A DNA stretch of 11,455 nucleotides, from NCBI GenBank assembly GCA_023145535.1, contig JAGLDQ010000273.1, forward strand, positions 1-11,455, written 5' to 3'. This document shows, piece after piece, positions 1 to 6,861 of the stretch; the stretch's first letter is position 1; each line of letters opens with the position of its first letter. The position numbers and the translations under genes were made by a program. The notes under the pieces were generated by a model. That model searched no databases. It saw only the letters and a list, made by a program, of their open reading frames with translations, and had not been told where the DNA came from. The stretch is from Cocleimonas sp. (GTDB taxonomy: Bacteria; Pseudomonadota; Gammaproteobacteria; Thiotrichales; Thiotrichaceae).

Positions 1-129
1 GCGCATTCTATAGATTATTTCCCTGCCGTCAATACTTTATTTTAATTTATTCGATAAAATTTATAACTAGTTGATAATCCTTGTTTTTATATTCTGCTTT
101 AAAAACAATCACAATAAAAAACCACCCAC

Positions 130-756
130 TTAGTCAAATAAGACCGCTTGCCAAATATCATCAACAGCCTCAGGGTGATCTATAAAGTAGTTGCGTGACT
201 GCTGCACTTTTTCAATGACGTTATTACGACGCAATTCTTCTTTACTCGGCGGGTCTATTTTATTCCAATCTCGCAATAGCTTTGCTTGCTTCCTAAATAG
301 ATTTAAGTCGTAAGCATCGACTATATAGAAGATGGCACGCGCCACCTCTCCTTTACTCACATGCGGAGGCTCTACTAGCTTGCGCTTATGATCCACTTCA
401 AAATCATAATCCAGCCAAACCCTTTCCTCTTCTTTAATATCAACCTCACCAAAGGTATAACTCCCACGTGCCATATTCAGGTCTTTGCGGGCAGGGTAAA
501 TATTATGTAAGTCGGCCTCTATTAGTTTAAAGCGTTTAGAATGACGACGACAATGCTTACGATCTTTACACCTAAGACTCTTCACCACCCATGCCATAGG
601 AAATATATGCTCAGCATTAGTCCAGCTAGGCTTTACATGCCCAAAACGCTGCTGGCTATAAACCGTTATTCCACCATTCCCATAAAGATCTCGCCAAAAC
701 AGCTGAAGCGTGTAGTGATAGTTAGATACTTTTTGCTGACCTGTATTATATTTCAT
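130..756 (-). CDS. Endonuclease I (EndA/Vvn-type His-Me finger nuclease)
   Basis: This protein resembles the endonuclease I family, which are non-specific nucleases usually exported to the periplasm or medium. Numbered from the ATG at 756 (208 aa), the His-Me finger appears as AEHIFPMAW (E49, H50), followed by the Cys/Arg-rich stretch RCKDRKHC, then IEADLHNIYPARKDLN (E80, H84, N94) and RG. These correspond to the catalytic His, metal-binding Glu and Asn, and the Arg region of Vvn/EndA. The C-terminal part (KGEVARAIFYIVDAY, LLRDWNKIDPP) also matches the family. The start is uncertain: the frame is open to a TTG at 834 (234 aa), neither start has a good ribosome binding site, and neither gives a convincing signal peptide. 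I chose the ATG because the conserved region begins eight residues after it. The family TLYC motif reads TVYS here, so one usual cysteine is lost. The gene is divergent from hflK. Family assignment is firm; start and export are not. Confidence 0.85.
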   Translation of the reverse strand: MKYNTGQQKVSNYHYTLQLFWRDLYGNGGITVYSQQRFGHVKPSWTNAEHIFPMAWVVKSLRCKDRKHCRRHSKRFKLIEADLHNIYPARKDLNMARGSYTFGEVDIKEEERVWLDYDFEVDHKRKLVEPPHVSKGEVARAIFYIVDAYDLNLFRKQAKLLRDWNKIDPPSKEELRRNNVIEKVQQSRNYFIDHPEAVDDIWQAVLFD

Positions 757-847
757 ACGATGAGTGTAGCATTTTTGCCTGCAAGCAAAAAACAAAGCTT
801 TTCCTATTGCCACACTTAGTTCAGATGAATACAATCGGTGGTTGCAT

Positions 848-866
848 TTTTAGCTCAGCGCTAAAA
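848..866. promoter_or_regulatory. Inverted repeat in the endA/hflK divergent region
   Basis: The arms TTTTAGC and GCTAAAA form a perfect 7-bp inverted repeat around a 5-base loop, between the divergent endonuclease and hflK genes. No T-run follows on either strand in terminator position, so an operator-like site or a chance AT-rich hairpin are the options. The role is not known. Confidence 0.3.
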
Positions 867-900
867 GCTTGCATTAATTTAAAAGCACTAATCGCTAGAT

Positions 901-930
901 TTGTGTTTTTTTGACCCAATAAGATACACT
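901..930 (+). promoter_or_regulatory. Candidate promoter for hflK-hflC-yjeT
   Basis: A weak sigma-70-like pair is visible: TTGTGT at 901-906 and TACACT at 925-930, 18 bases apart, about 38 bases before the hflK start. A second -35-like element, TTGACC at 911-916, has no good -10 at the usual distance. The hflK ribosome binding site GGAG (957-960) is clear. The promoter assignment itself is tentative. Confidence 0.3.
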
Positions 931-967
931 ACGAATTACGATTAAATAAGAATCATGGAGTCAGTAC

Positions 968-2170
968 ATGCCTTGGAATGAACCAGGTGGTAATAACAAC
1001 GACAAAGACCCTTGGAGCGGACGCTCTAATAACAAGGGATCAAAGGGAAACTCTTCTGGAACCGATAATATCGATGAGTTAACCCGTAAGCTGAATGAAA
1101 AAGTTACCAGCATCTTTGGTGGTGGGGGTAAATCTGAGGACGGTAAGGGTGGCGGTGGCGGTGTCAATAAAACAGGCATGCTATTAATCGGCGCTGTTGT
1201 ACTCGGTATTTGGCTATTTTCTGGCTTTTATACCGTTGACTCTGCTCAACGTGGTGTAGAGTTACGCTTTGGTGCTTATAGTCAAACTACCCAACCGGGT
1301 CTTCACTGGCATTTACCGTATCCTTTTGAGAAGGTAGAGTTAGTGGATGTGGATAAAAACAGAACGGCTAAAGATCGTACACATATGTTGACTAAAGATG
1401 AAAATATTGTCGATGTAGGTGTTTCTGTACAATATAAGATCAAGTCTCCAGAAAACTACCTCTTCAATATCTATCTAGCAGACTATGAACCGCAGCAATC
1501 CGTTGGTACCTTGTATCATGTGATGCGTAGTGCAATCCGCGAGGTGATTGGTCGCAATACGATGGATGGCATTTTAAAAGATAATCGTGCAGGTTTTGCT
1601 CCTGATACATTGACGGTTATGCAAGAAATTCTAGACAGCTACAAATCAGGCATTCATGTTATTAAAGTCAACCTAACTTATGCCGAAGCACCCAAGCAAG
1701 TTAAGGATGCGTTTGACGATGCTAACCGTGCTAGAGAGGATAAAGACCGCTATAAAAACCAAGCTGAAACCTATGCCAAGAAAGTTATCCCTGCTGCACG
1801 CGGTAAAGCGGCCCGTATTATAGAAGATGCAACGGCCTATACGAGTCAGATTGTCTCAAAGGCAACGGGTGACTCTACTCGCTTTGAGCAATTAGCCTCT
1901 GAGTATCACAAAGCACCCGAAGTTACCCGCGAACGCCTCTATCTTGAAACGATGGAAAAGGTCATGGCGAGCAGTCGAAAAATTATGATTGATAGTACAT
2001 CAGGCAATAACTTACTCTACTTACCACTAGACAAATTAGGCGCTGGCAACGCATCTAGCGAACCCTTATCACCCGCCGTTGCTAGTGCATTACAACAACA
2101 AATCAGAAACAAACAAGCTCAGGATTCTCGCGTTAGCAGCCGTTCTAGCTCAAGGGAGGCACGTCAATGA
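968..2170 (+). CDS. hflK: HflK, SPFH-domain modulator of FtsH protease
   Basis: HflK pairs with HflC in a large inner-membrane complex that encloses FtsH and limits its access to membrane substrates. The 400-residue protein starts with the HflK-typical MPWNEPGG and a hydrophilic glycine-rich cytoplasmic tail (GGGG runs near residues 51-65). One membrane segment follows at about residues 70-89, then the periplasmic SPFH domain beginning VDSAQRGVELRFGAY and containing PGLHWHLPYPFE. A charged helical region (about 248-300, DDANRAREDKDRYK) suits the coiled coil that assembles the ring. A GGAG ribosome binding site lies 7 bases before the ATG. The stop overlaps the hflC start in ATGA, which indicates translational coupling. 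In many gammaproteobacteria hfq and hflX lie just upstream; here a divergent nuclease gene occupies that side. Confidence 0.97.
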   Translation: MPWNEPGGNNNDKDPWSGRSNNKGSKGNSSGTDNIDELTRKLNEKVTSIFGGGGKSEDGKGGGGGVNKTGMLLIGAVVLGIWLFSGFYTVDSAQRGVELRFGAYSQTTQPGLHWHLPYPFEKVELVDVDKNRTAKDRTHMLTKDENIVDVGVSVQYKIKSPENYLFNIYLADYEPQQSVGTLYHVMRSAIREVIGRNTMDGILKDNRAGFAPDTLTVMQEILDSYKSGIHVIKVNLTYAEAPKQVKDAFDDANRAREDKDRYKNQAETYAKKVIPAARGKAARIIEDATAYTSQIVSKATGDSTRFEQLASEYHKAPEVTRERLYLETMEKVMASSRKIMIDSTSGNNLLYLPLDKLGAGNASSEPLSPAVASALQQQIRNKQAQDSRVSSRSSSREARQ

Positions 2171-3219
2171 AAAACTTTACAGGAATTATCATAGCCATTG
2201 TTGTCTTCATTATCAGCTCATCAACGTATATTGTCGATCAGCGTGAAGTGGCGATTAAATTTCGCTTTAAGCAAATTGTTGAAGCCAATATTGAACCGGG
2301 TCTGCATTTTAAATTACCACTGATTCATACGATTAAAAAATTCAACGCACAAATTCTTACTTTGGACGCTAAGCCTGACCGCTTCCTAACCAATGAGAAA
2401 AAATATGTCCGTGTTGACTTCTTTGTAAAATGGCGTATTGCGGATGTGAGTGAATATTACCGTGCGACTCGCGGTGATATTGGACGTGCCAAAAACCGTC
2501 TTGAAGGCATAATGAAAGATGGTTTACGTAATGAATTCAGTAAACGCACCATTCAGGAAGCTATTTCTGGCGAACGTGGCGCAATCATCACCTCTTTGCG
2601 TGAAAAATCAAATATTGATGCGAAAGAACTGGGTATTGAAATTATTGATGCGCGCGTGAGCCAAATTGACTTCCCTGATACGGTGAGTGAATCGGTTTAT
2701 GAACGAATGCGCTCTGAACGTAAACGGGTTGCTCAGGACTTCCGTTCTCGTGGTAAGGAAGAAGCAGAAAAGATACAAGCAGGCGCAGACCGTGAAGCGA
2801 CGATTATTGAAGCCGACGCTTATAGTAAAGGTGAAACAATGCGCGGTTCAGGCGATGCTAAGTCTGCTTCCATCTACGCAAAAGCCTATTCAAAAGATGC
2901 TGAATTTTATGCCTTTTATCGTAGTTTAGCGGCCTATGAAAAATCACTAGGAAGTTCAAATGACATCATGGTCATTGAACCTGACTCTGATTTCTTCCGT
3001 TACTTTAAGAAAAAAAAAGTAACTAATTCAGCTGATTCAAAAAAACAAGCTCCACCCAGCCCTACACAGGGTAATAAACAGATCAATCAATCTGGCCCTT
3101 ACCCTGTGTACTCTTACCCACAATATTATTACCCCCCTGCTAACATGCCGAATGCTCAGCAAAGACCTCCTCAACAACAAGAGGCAAAAAGCCCTGAGCC
3201 TGAGCAAGTGCAGCAGTGA
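2167..3219 (+). CDS. hflC: HflC, SPFH-domain partner of HflK
   Basis: HflC is the second subunit of the HflKC complex that regulates FtsH. The 350-residue product has an N-terminal membrane anchor (about residues 4-20), then an SPFH domain with VDQREVAIKFRFKQI and EPGLHFKLPL, a helical region (SERKRVAQDFRSRGKEEAEK) and the conserved end PDSDFFRYF. A strong ribosome binding site (GGGAGG) sits within the end of hflK, and the start overlaps the hflK stop by 4 bases. What is odd is the tail: after FFRYF, where HflC proteins normally end within about ten residues, roughly 70 more residues follow that are rich in Pro, Gln and Tyr, including YSYPQYYYPP. The tail should be periplasmic. The gene overlaps the next gene through GTGA. 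Confidence 0.97.
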   Translation: MKNFTGIIIAIVVFIISSSTYIVDQREVAIKFRFKQIVEANIEPGLHFKLPLIHTIKKFNAQILTLDAKPDRFLTNEKKYVRVDFFVKWRIADVSEYYRATRGDIGRAKNRLEGIMKDGLRNEFSKRTIQEAISGERGAIITSLREKSNIDAKELGIEIIDARVSQIDFPDTVSESVYERMRSERKRVAQDFRSRGKEEAEKIQAGADREATIIEADAYSKGETMRGSGDAKSASIYAKAYSKDAEFYAFYRSLAAYEKSLGSSNDIMVIEPDSDFFRYFKKKKVTNSADSKKQAPPSPTQGNKQINQSGPYPVYSYPQYYYPPANMPNAQQRPPQQQEAKSPEPEQVQQ

Positions 3220-3407
3220 ATATTAACTGGCACGATCTCCTCACCGCCTTGGCATTAGTATTAATCATCGAAGGGCTATTGCCCTTTGCTATTCCTGACA
3301 AGGTCAAAGAGGTTTATCGTCGCTTACAACAAGCACCCAGTAATAACTTACGCATGATGGGGCTTGCTAGTCTTTTAGCAGGTCTCGTACTACTCTACTT
3401 TGTTTGA
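3216..3407 (+). CDS. yjeT: DUF2065 family small membrane protein (YjeT-like)
   Basis: This 63-residue protein matches the DUF2065/YjeT family by size, sequence pattern and position directly after hflC. It has two hydrophobic segments (about residues 8-26 and 47-62) joined by a basic loop with PDKVKEVYRRL. The start is a GTG that overlaps the hflC TGA (GTGA at 3216-3219), so translation probably depends on coupling. The biochemical role of the family is not established. Its steady presence beside hflKC suggests a link with that complex or the inner membrane, which is inference only. Confidence 0.9.
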   Translation: MNINWHDLLTALALVLIIEGLLPFAIPDKVKEVYRRLQQAPSNNLRMMGLASLLAGLVLLYFV

Positions 3408-3441
3408 GGATGCTTACCGCAATGAAATAACCCTTCTTGCT

Positions 3442-3520
3442 TTATTGCCTGTTTATTTGACCTTAATCGTTGCAGTGAATGACTATGCACCGCTTAGCGC
3501 CAAACAAACAGGAGCAATAA
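3442..3520. repeat. Imperfect 79-base inverted repeat between yjeT and hisZ
   Basis: The left arm 3442-3459 pairs with the right arm 3501-3520: 17 of 18 positions are complementary, with one A/C mismatch and a 2-base bulge (3512-3513), around a 41-base loop. Outer pairs include TTATTGC with GCAATAA; inner pairs include CTGTTT with AAACAG. No T-run follows, so it is not a classical terminator. It fills much of the 179-base gap before hisZ and could be an RNA processing or attenuation structure, or a decayed miniature mobile element. No flanking duplication is evident. Confidence 0.6.
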
Positions 3521-3586
3521 CTCAACCCCTACGCGGTCATTTCATTCTTATAAACACCCCCAAACCATCAACCGTAATAATCCAAT

Positions 3587-4780
3587 ATGACTACATGGCT
3601 ACTACCAGAAGGCATTCACGAATCTCTGCCTGATGAGGCTGAACCTTTAGAAACATTTCGCCGTCAATTGATCGATCTCTATGCTAGTTGGGGCTATCGT
3701 CTCGTCAATCCTCCCTTAGTTGAATACATGGAATCACTGCGTATTGGCATGGGAACAGGACTTGATTTGCAAACGGTTAAAATCACTGATCAATTAACTG
3801 GTCGATTAATGGGTGTGCGTGCTGACATGACACCACAAGTTGCGCGTATTGACGCACATCGCATGAGAAACAATGACATTGATAATCGCCCTAACCGCCT
3901 CTGCTATATAGGCACCGTCCTGCGTACTCATGCCACCCACCAAGGCGGCTCTCGCTCGCCTCGACAAGTCGGCGCAGAGTTATTTGGTCATGCTGGCATA
4001 GAAAGTGATTTTGAAGTTATTTCACTGATGCTAGAAACACTTAAAATTAGTGGTCTGGATGATATTATTTTAGATATTGGACACGTTAGTATAGCCCGCG
4101 GATTAGCGAAATACGTTCAACTAACCCACGACGAAGAAACACGGTTCTTTGATATGCTAGCGCGTAAATCCATTCCTGAAATCAATCAGTGGTTGGAACA
4201 GAGCCATCTCTCCAACGCTAATGCCGACATGCTAGGCGCTCTGCCGACTCTTAATGGTTCGCCTGATATATTAGAATCTGCAAAATCAATCTTATTAAAT
4301 GCAGGTCGCCTTGTGATTAGCGCAATCGAGTATTTACAAAGTTTGACCGAGCTACTAAAGCGTTATTATCCCCAACTAAAAATCAATATTGACTTAGCCG
4401 AACTGCGTGGTTATGCCTATCATACGGGTATCATTTACGCCGTTTATACCCCTGAAAGAGGTCACTCAATCGCCAGCGGTGGTCGCTATGACGGTATGGG
4501 TAAAGCCTTTGATAACGACAGACCAGCGACAGGGTTTAGCACTGACTTGCATACGCTCGCGTCTTTATCATCCCCTAGCAACACAAAAACAGGATGTGCA
4601 ATTTTAGCCCCTTATGCATTAGATGAAGACTTAGACAAACTGATTGCACAACTACGTAGCGATGGCGAAGCGGTTATACGACAGCTTTCTGACAAAACGA
4701 ATATCACACCCAAGCAACAAGGCTGCAATCGTAAAATTGAACAGCAAGATGGGCAGTGGCTAATAGTCTCTATTCAATAA
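3587..4780 (+). CDS. hisZ: HisZ, regulatory subunit of ATP phosphoribosyltransferase
   Basis: HisZ is a catalytically inactive paralogue of histidyl-tRNA synthetase. It binds short-form HisG and provides histidine feedback control of the first step of histidine synthesis. The 397-residue product begins MTTWLLPEGIHESLP, typical of HisZ, and carries the class II synthetase-like fold with VRADMTPQVARI (about 77-88), RGYAYHTGIIYAVY (274-287) and GGRYDGMGKAF (298-308). The position between hflC-yjeT and purA is common in gammaproteobacteria and supports HisZ over HisS. Its presence implies a short HisG without its own regulatory domain elsewhere. The ATG at 3587 fits the family N-terminus, but I see no Shine-Dalgarno sequence before it; a TATAAA at 3549-3554 could belong to a nearby promoter with a weak -35. 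Confidence 0.95.
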   Translation: MTTWLLPEGIHESLPDEAEPLETFRRQLIDLYASWGYRLVNPPLVEYMESLRIGMGTGLDLQTVKITDQLTGRLMGVRADMTPQVARIDAHRMRNNDIDNRPNRLCYIGTVLRTHATHQGGSRSPRQVGAELFGHAGIESDFEVISLMLETLKISGLDDIILDIGHVSIARGLAKYVQLTHDEETRFFDMLARKSIPEINQWLEQSHLSNANADMLGALPTLNGSPDILESAKSILLNAGRLVISAIEYLQSLTELLKRYYPQLKINIDLAELRGYAYHTGIIYAVYTPERGHSIASGGRYDGMGKAFDNDRPATGFSTDLHTLASLSSPSNTKTGCAILAPYALDEDLDKLIAQLRSDGEAVIRQLSDKTNITPKQQGCNRKIEQQDGQWLIVSIQ

Positions 4781-4810
4781 AATCATAAGCAATACAAACC
4801 ACTAATTATT

Positions 4811-4843
4811 TATACTGCATGATTTATACTAAATAATCATGCA
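4811..4843 (+). promoter_or_regulatory. Candidate purA promoter/operator with palindrome
   Basis: Two copies of TATACT, at 4811-4816 and 4825-4830, offer -10 hexamers; -35 elements are poor for both. The second copy lies in the spacer of a perfect 9-bp inverted repeat, TGCATGATT (4816-4824) and AATCATGCA (4835-4843), with 10 bases between the arms. This geometry suits a dimeric regulator that blocks the promoter, or a 5' UTR hairpin. It does not resemble the E. coli PurR box, and no T-run follows as in a terminator. Confidence 0.45.
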
Positions 4844-4877
4844 CTTGATTCACCAAAAGCCTAAAGAGAAGATACGG

Positions 4878-6173
4878 ATGGGAAAATTTGTTGTAGTACT
4901 TGGAACCCAATGGGGTGACGAGGGAAAGGGAAAGGTTGTTGATTTATTAACAGAAGATGCTGCTGCGGTGGTACGTTTTCAAGGTGGACACAATGCAGGT
5001 CACACCTTAGTCATTGATGGCAAAAAAACGGTTCTTCACCTCGTTCCATCGGGCATTTTACGTGATGGCATCGAGTGTATGATTGGCAATGGTGTTGTAC
5101 TCGCCCCTGATGCGCTCTTAAAAGAACTGGATATGCTTGAAGCAGAAGGCGTTCCTGCGAGCGAGCGACTAAAAATTTCAGAAGCATGTCACTTAATCCT
5201 TCCTTATCATGTCGCACTCGATGCAGCCCGCGAAGTGGCGCGCGGCAAAAAGGCGATCGGCACAACAGGGCGCGGAATAGGCCCTGCTTATGAAGATAAA
5301 ATTTCACGTCGTGGCATTCGTTTAGGTGATCTGTTAGATACAGAGCGCTTTAAAGTAAAGCTAAAAGAAGTGATGGATTATCATAACTATAGCTTAAAAA
5401 ACTACTTTAAAGCCGAAGCAGTGGATTACCAAACTGTACTTGATGAAGCACTAGAAATGGCTGAAAGAATGCGCCCGATGGTCATTGATGTACCTCATCG
5501 CTTACAACAACTGCGAAAATCAGGTCAGCGCGTTATGTTCGAAGGCGCACAAGGCACTTTGCTGGATATTGATCATGGCACTTACCCTTACGTTACCTCA
5601 TCAAGCACCACAGCAGGTGGTGCATGTACAGGCTCAGGCGTTGGCCCTAAAGATTTGGATTATATTTTAGGGATTACCAAAGCTTACACAACACGGGTTG
5701 GTTCAGGCCCATTCCCTACTGAATTATTTGATGATATTGGTGCACATATTGCCGAAGTCGGCAATGAACTGGGGGCAACAACAGGCCGCCCAAGGCGCTG
5801 TGGCTGGTTAGACACCGTTGCATTACGCCGCTCTATGCATATCAATAGTATTACGGGTATTTGTGTTACCAAATTAGATGTACTGGATGCTGTAGACACC
5901 ATCAAAATATGCACACACTATGAACTAGATGGCGAAAAGCTCGATATTCCCCCCATCAATACCACTGAGTTTGCACGATGCACCCCTATTTATGAAGAAA
6001 TGGCAGGATGGAAATCAGTAACCTTTGGCGTTACTGCTTATGATGACCTTCCAGAGAATGCCAAGCTTTATTTAACCCGCATGGGTGAATTGCTCGAAAC
6101 GCCCGTTGATATTATTTCTACAGGCCCTGACCGTGATCATACGATGATTGTGCGTCATCCTTATGAGCTATAA
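4878..6173 (+). CDS. purA: Adenylosuccinate synthetase
   Basis: PurA condenses IMP with aspartate using GTP to form adenylosuccinate, the first committed step from IMP to AMP, in the cytoplasm. From the ATG at 4878 the protein has 431 residues, against 432 in E. coli. The GTP/active-site loop QWGDEGKGK is at 11-19 (catalytic D14), GGHNAGHT follows at 36-43 (H42), then GTTGRGIGPAYEDK, GRPRRCGWLD and the guanine-recognition TKLD. An in-frame ATG at 4839 would add 13 residues (MHLIHQKPKEKIR), but it lacks a ribosome binding site. AGAGAAG sits at a proper distance before 4878, and family proteins start at this MGK, so I chose that start. It follows hisZ by 97 bases with its own probable promoter. 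No anomaly is seen in the catalytic motifs. Confidence 0.98.
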   Translation: MGKFVVVLGTQWGDEGKGKVVDLLTEDAAAVVRFQGGHNAGHTLVIDGKKTVLHLVPSGILRDGIECMIGNGVVLAPDALLKELDMLEAEGVPASERLKISEACHLILPYHVALDAAREVARGKKAIGTTGRGIGPAYEDKISRRGIRLGDLLDTERFKVKLKEVMDYHNYSLKNYFKAEAVDYQTVLDEALEMAERMRPMVIDVPHRLQQLRKSGQRVMFEGAQGTLLDIDHGTYPYVTSSSTTAGGACTGSGVGPKDLDYILGITKAYTTRVGSGPFPTELFDDIGAHIAEVGNELGATTGRPRRCGWLDTVALRRSMHINSITGICVTKLDVLDAVDTIKICTHYELDGEKLDIPPINTTEFARCTPIYEEMAGWKSVTFGVTAYDDLPENAKLYLTRMGELLETPVDIISTGPDRDHTMIVRHPYEL

Positions 6174-6190
6174 GCTCTAAAAAACCACAC

Positions 6191-6232
6191 CACTGAACAC
6201 ATGAAAATTTATATAATTTCATGCGTTCAGTG
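6191..6232. terminator. Long hairpin between convergent purA and recX
   Basis: Arms 6191-6206 and 6217-6232 pair over 16 positions with a single A/C mismatch, enclosing a 10-base AT loop. On the minus strand a run of six T follows about six bases beyond the stem (6178-6184), which suits termination of recX transcripts. On the plus strand the downstream sequence is only moderately T-rich (GTTTTATTCTCTTTTC), so termination of purA is plausible but less canonical. Confidence 0.7.
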
Positions 6233-6262
6233 ACTTACCTGTTTTATTCTCTTTTCAGAGCC

Positions 6263-6709
6263 TCAACTAAACAGCAAATAAATAATCTCGCTAGAAAACC
6301 CTCGTCCAGCCAAAAAACGCGATTGCCGCGCCCTCTCTTTATAATCCTTTGGTTTTTTCACCCCAAAGCGCTTCTCACGCTGCTCTTTTGCTAAAACCAA
6401 CCAATCTGTGCCCTCTTCCAATAAAGCCGATGCAATTAACGCATCATCAATACCACGTTGCCTTAGCTCATAGCTAATTTTTATCTTTCCCTGCCCTCGT
6501 GACACACGCGAGCGCACAAACATTTCCGCAAAACGTTCATTACTCAAATAATTAGAGGCTTCAAGTGCATCACATAGCGATGCCAGATCAACATCGTCAG
6601 AAAAAGGTTTTCTACGAATTTTATTAATGAGCTCAAGGCGGGAATGTTCACGCCGCGCCAATAATCCGATAGCCGTTTGATAACAGCGAGTATAGTTTTC
6701 AATACACAT
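6263..6709 (-). CDS. recX: RecX, regulatory protein of RecA
   Basis: RecX binds within the groove of RecA filaments and modulates their growth and activity. The 148-residue protein is slightly shorter than E. coli RecX (166). Family features include the opening helix AIGLLARREHSRLELINKI, the middle ALEASNYLSNERFAEMFVRSRVSRGQGKIKI with YELRQRGID, and the end RQSRFLAGRGFSSEIIYLL, which fit the three repeated three-helix units of the family. Its position downstream of recA on the same strand (152-base gap) is the usual arrangement and suggests partial read-through from the recA promoter. The ATG has no strong ribosome binding site, in keeping with low expression. Identification is confident. Confidence 0.95.
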   Translation of the reverse strand: MCIENYTRCYQTAIGLLARREHSRLELINKIRRKPFSDDVDLASLCDALEASNYLSNERFAEMFVRSRVSRGQGKIKISYELRQRGIDDALIASALLEEGTDWLVLAKEQREKRFGVKKPKDYKERARQSRFLAGRGFSSEIIYLLFS

Positions 6710-6861
6710 TATCTATCTATAAAAATTTTGTAGACATAGTCCAATCACAAAAAATGGCGGATTAAGTACAATGATCATTTCAAATCCTGCACTCAACCCA
6801 CCACTTGAGTATCACAACGATGAGTGAGCATCCTTCAACCCACCCTTCCCTGCGATATTAT

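Noticed and set aside
3400..3633. Possible 77-residue gene in the yjeT-hisZ gap, plus strand
   Set aside because: It starts at a TTG inside yjeT, has no ribosome binding site, runs 47 bases into hisZ and spans the inverted repeat; its sequence resembles no family I know.
4839..4877. Upstream ATG as the purA start
   Set aside because: It has no ribosome binding site, and the added 13 residues are outside the conserved PurA N-terminus, whereas 4878 has a good site and the MGKFVVVLGTQWGDEGKGK beginning.
6165..6177. GAGCT-ATA-AGCTC palindrome at the purA stop as a terminator
   Set aside because: The stem is only 5 bp and is followed by A rather than T on the plus strand; the longer hairpin at 6191-6232 is the better candidate.
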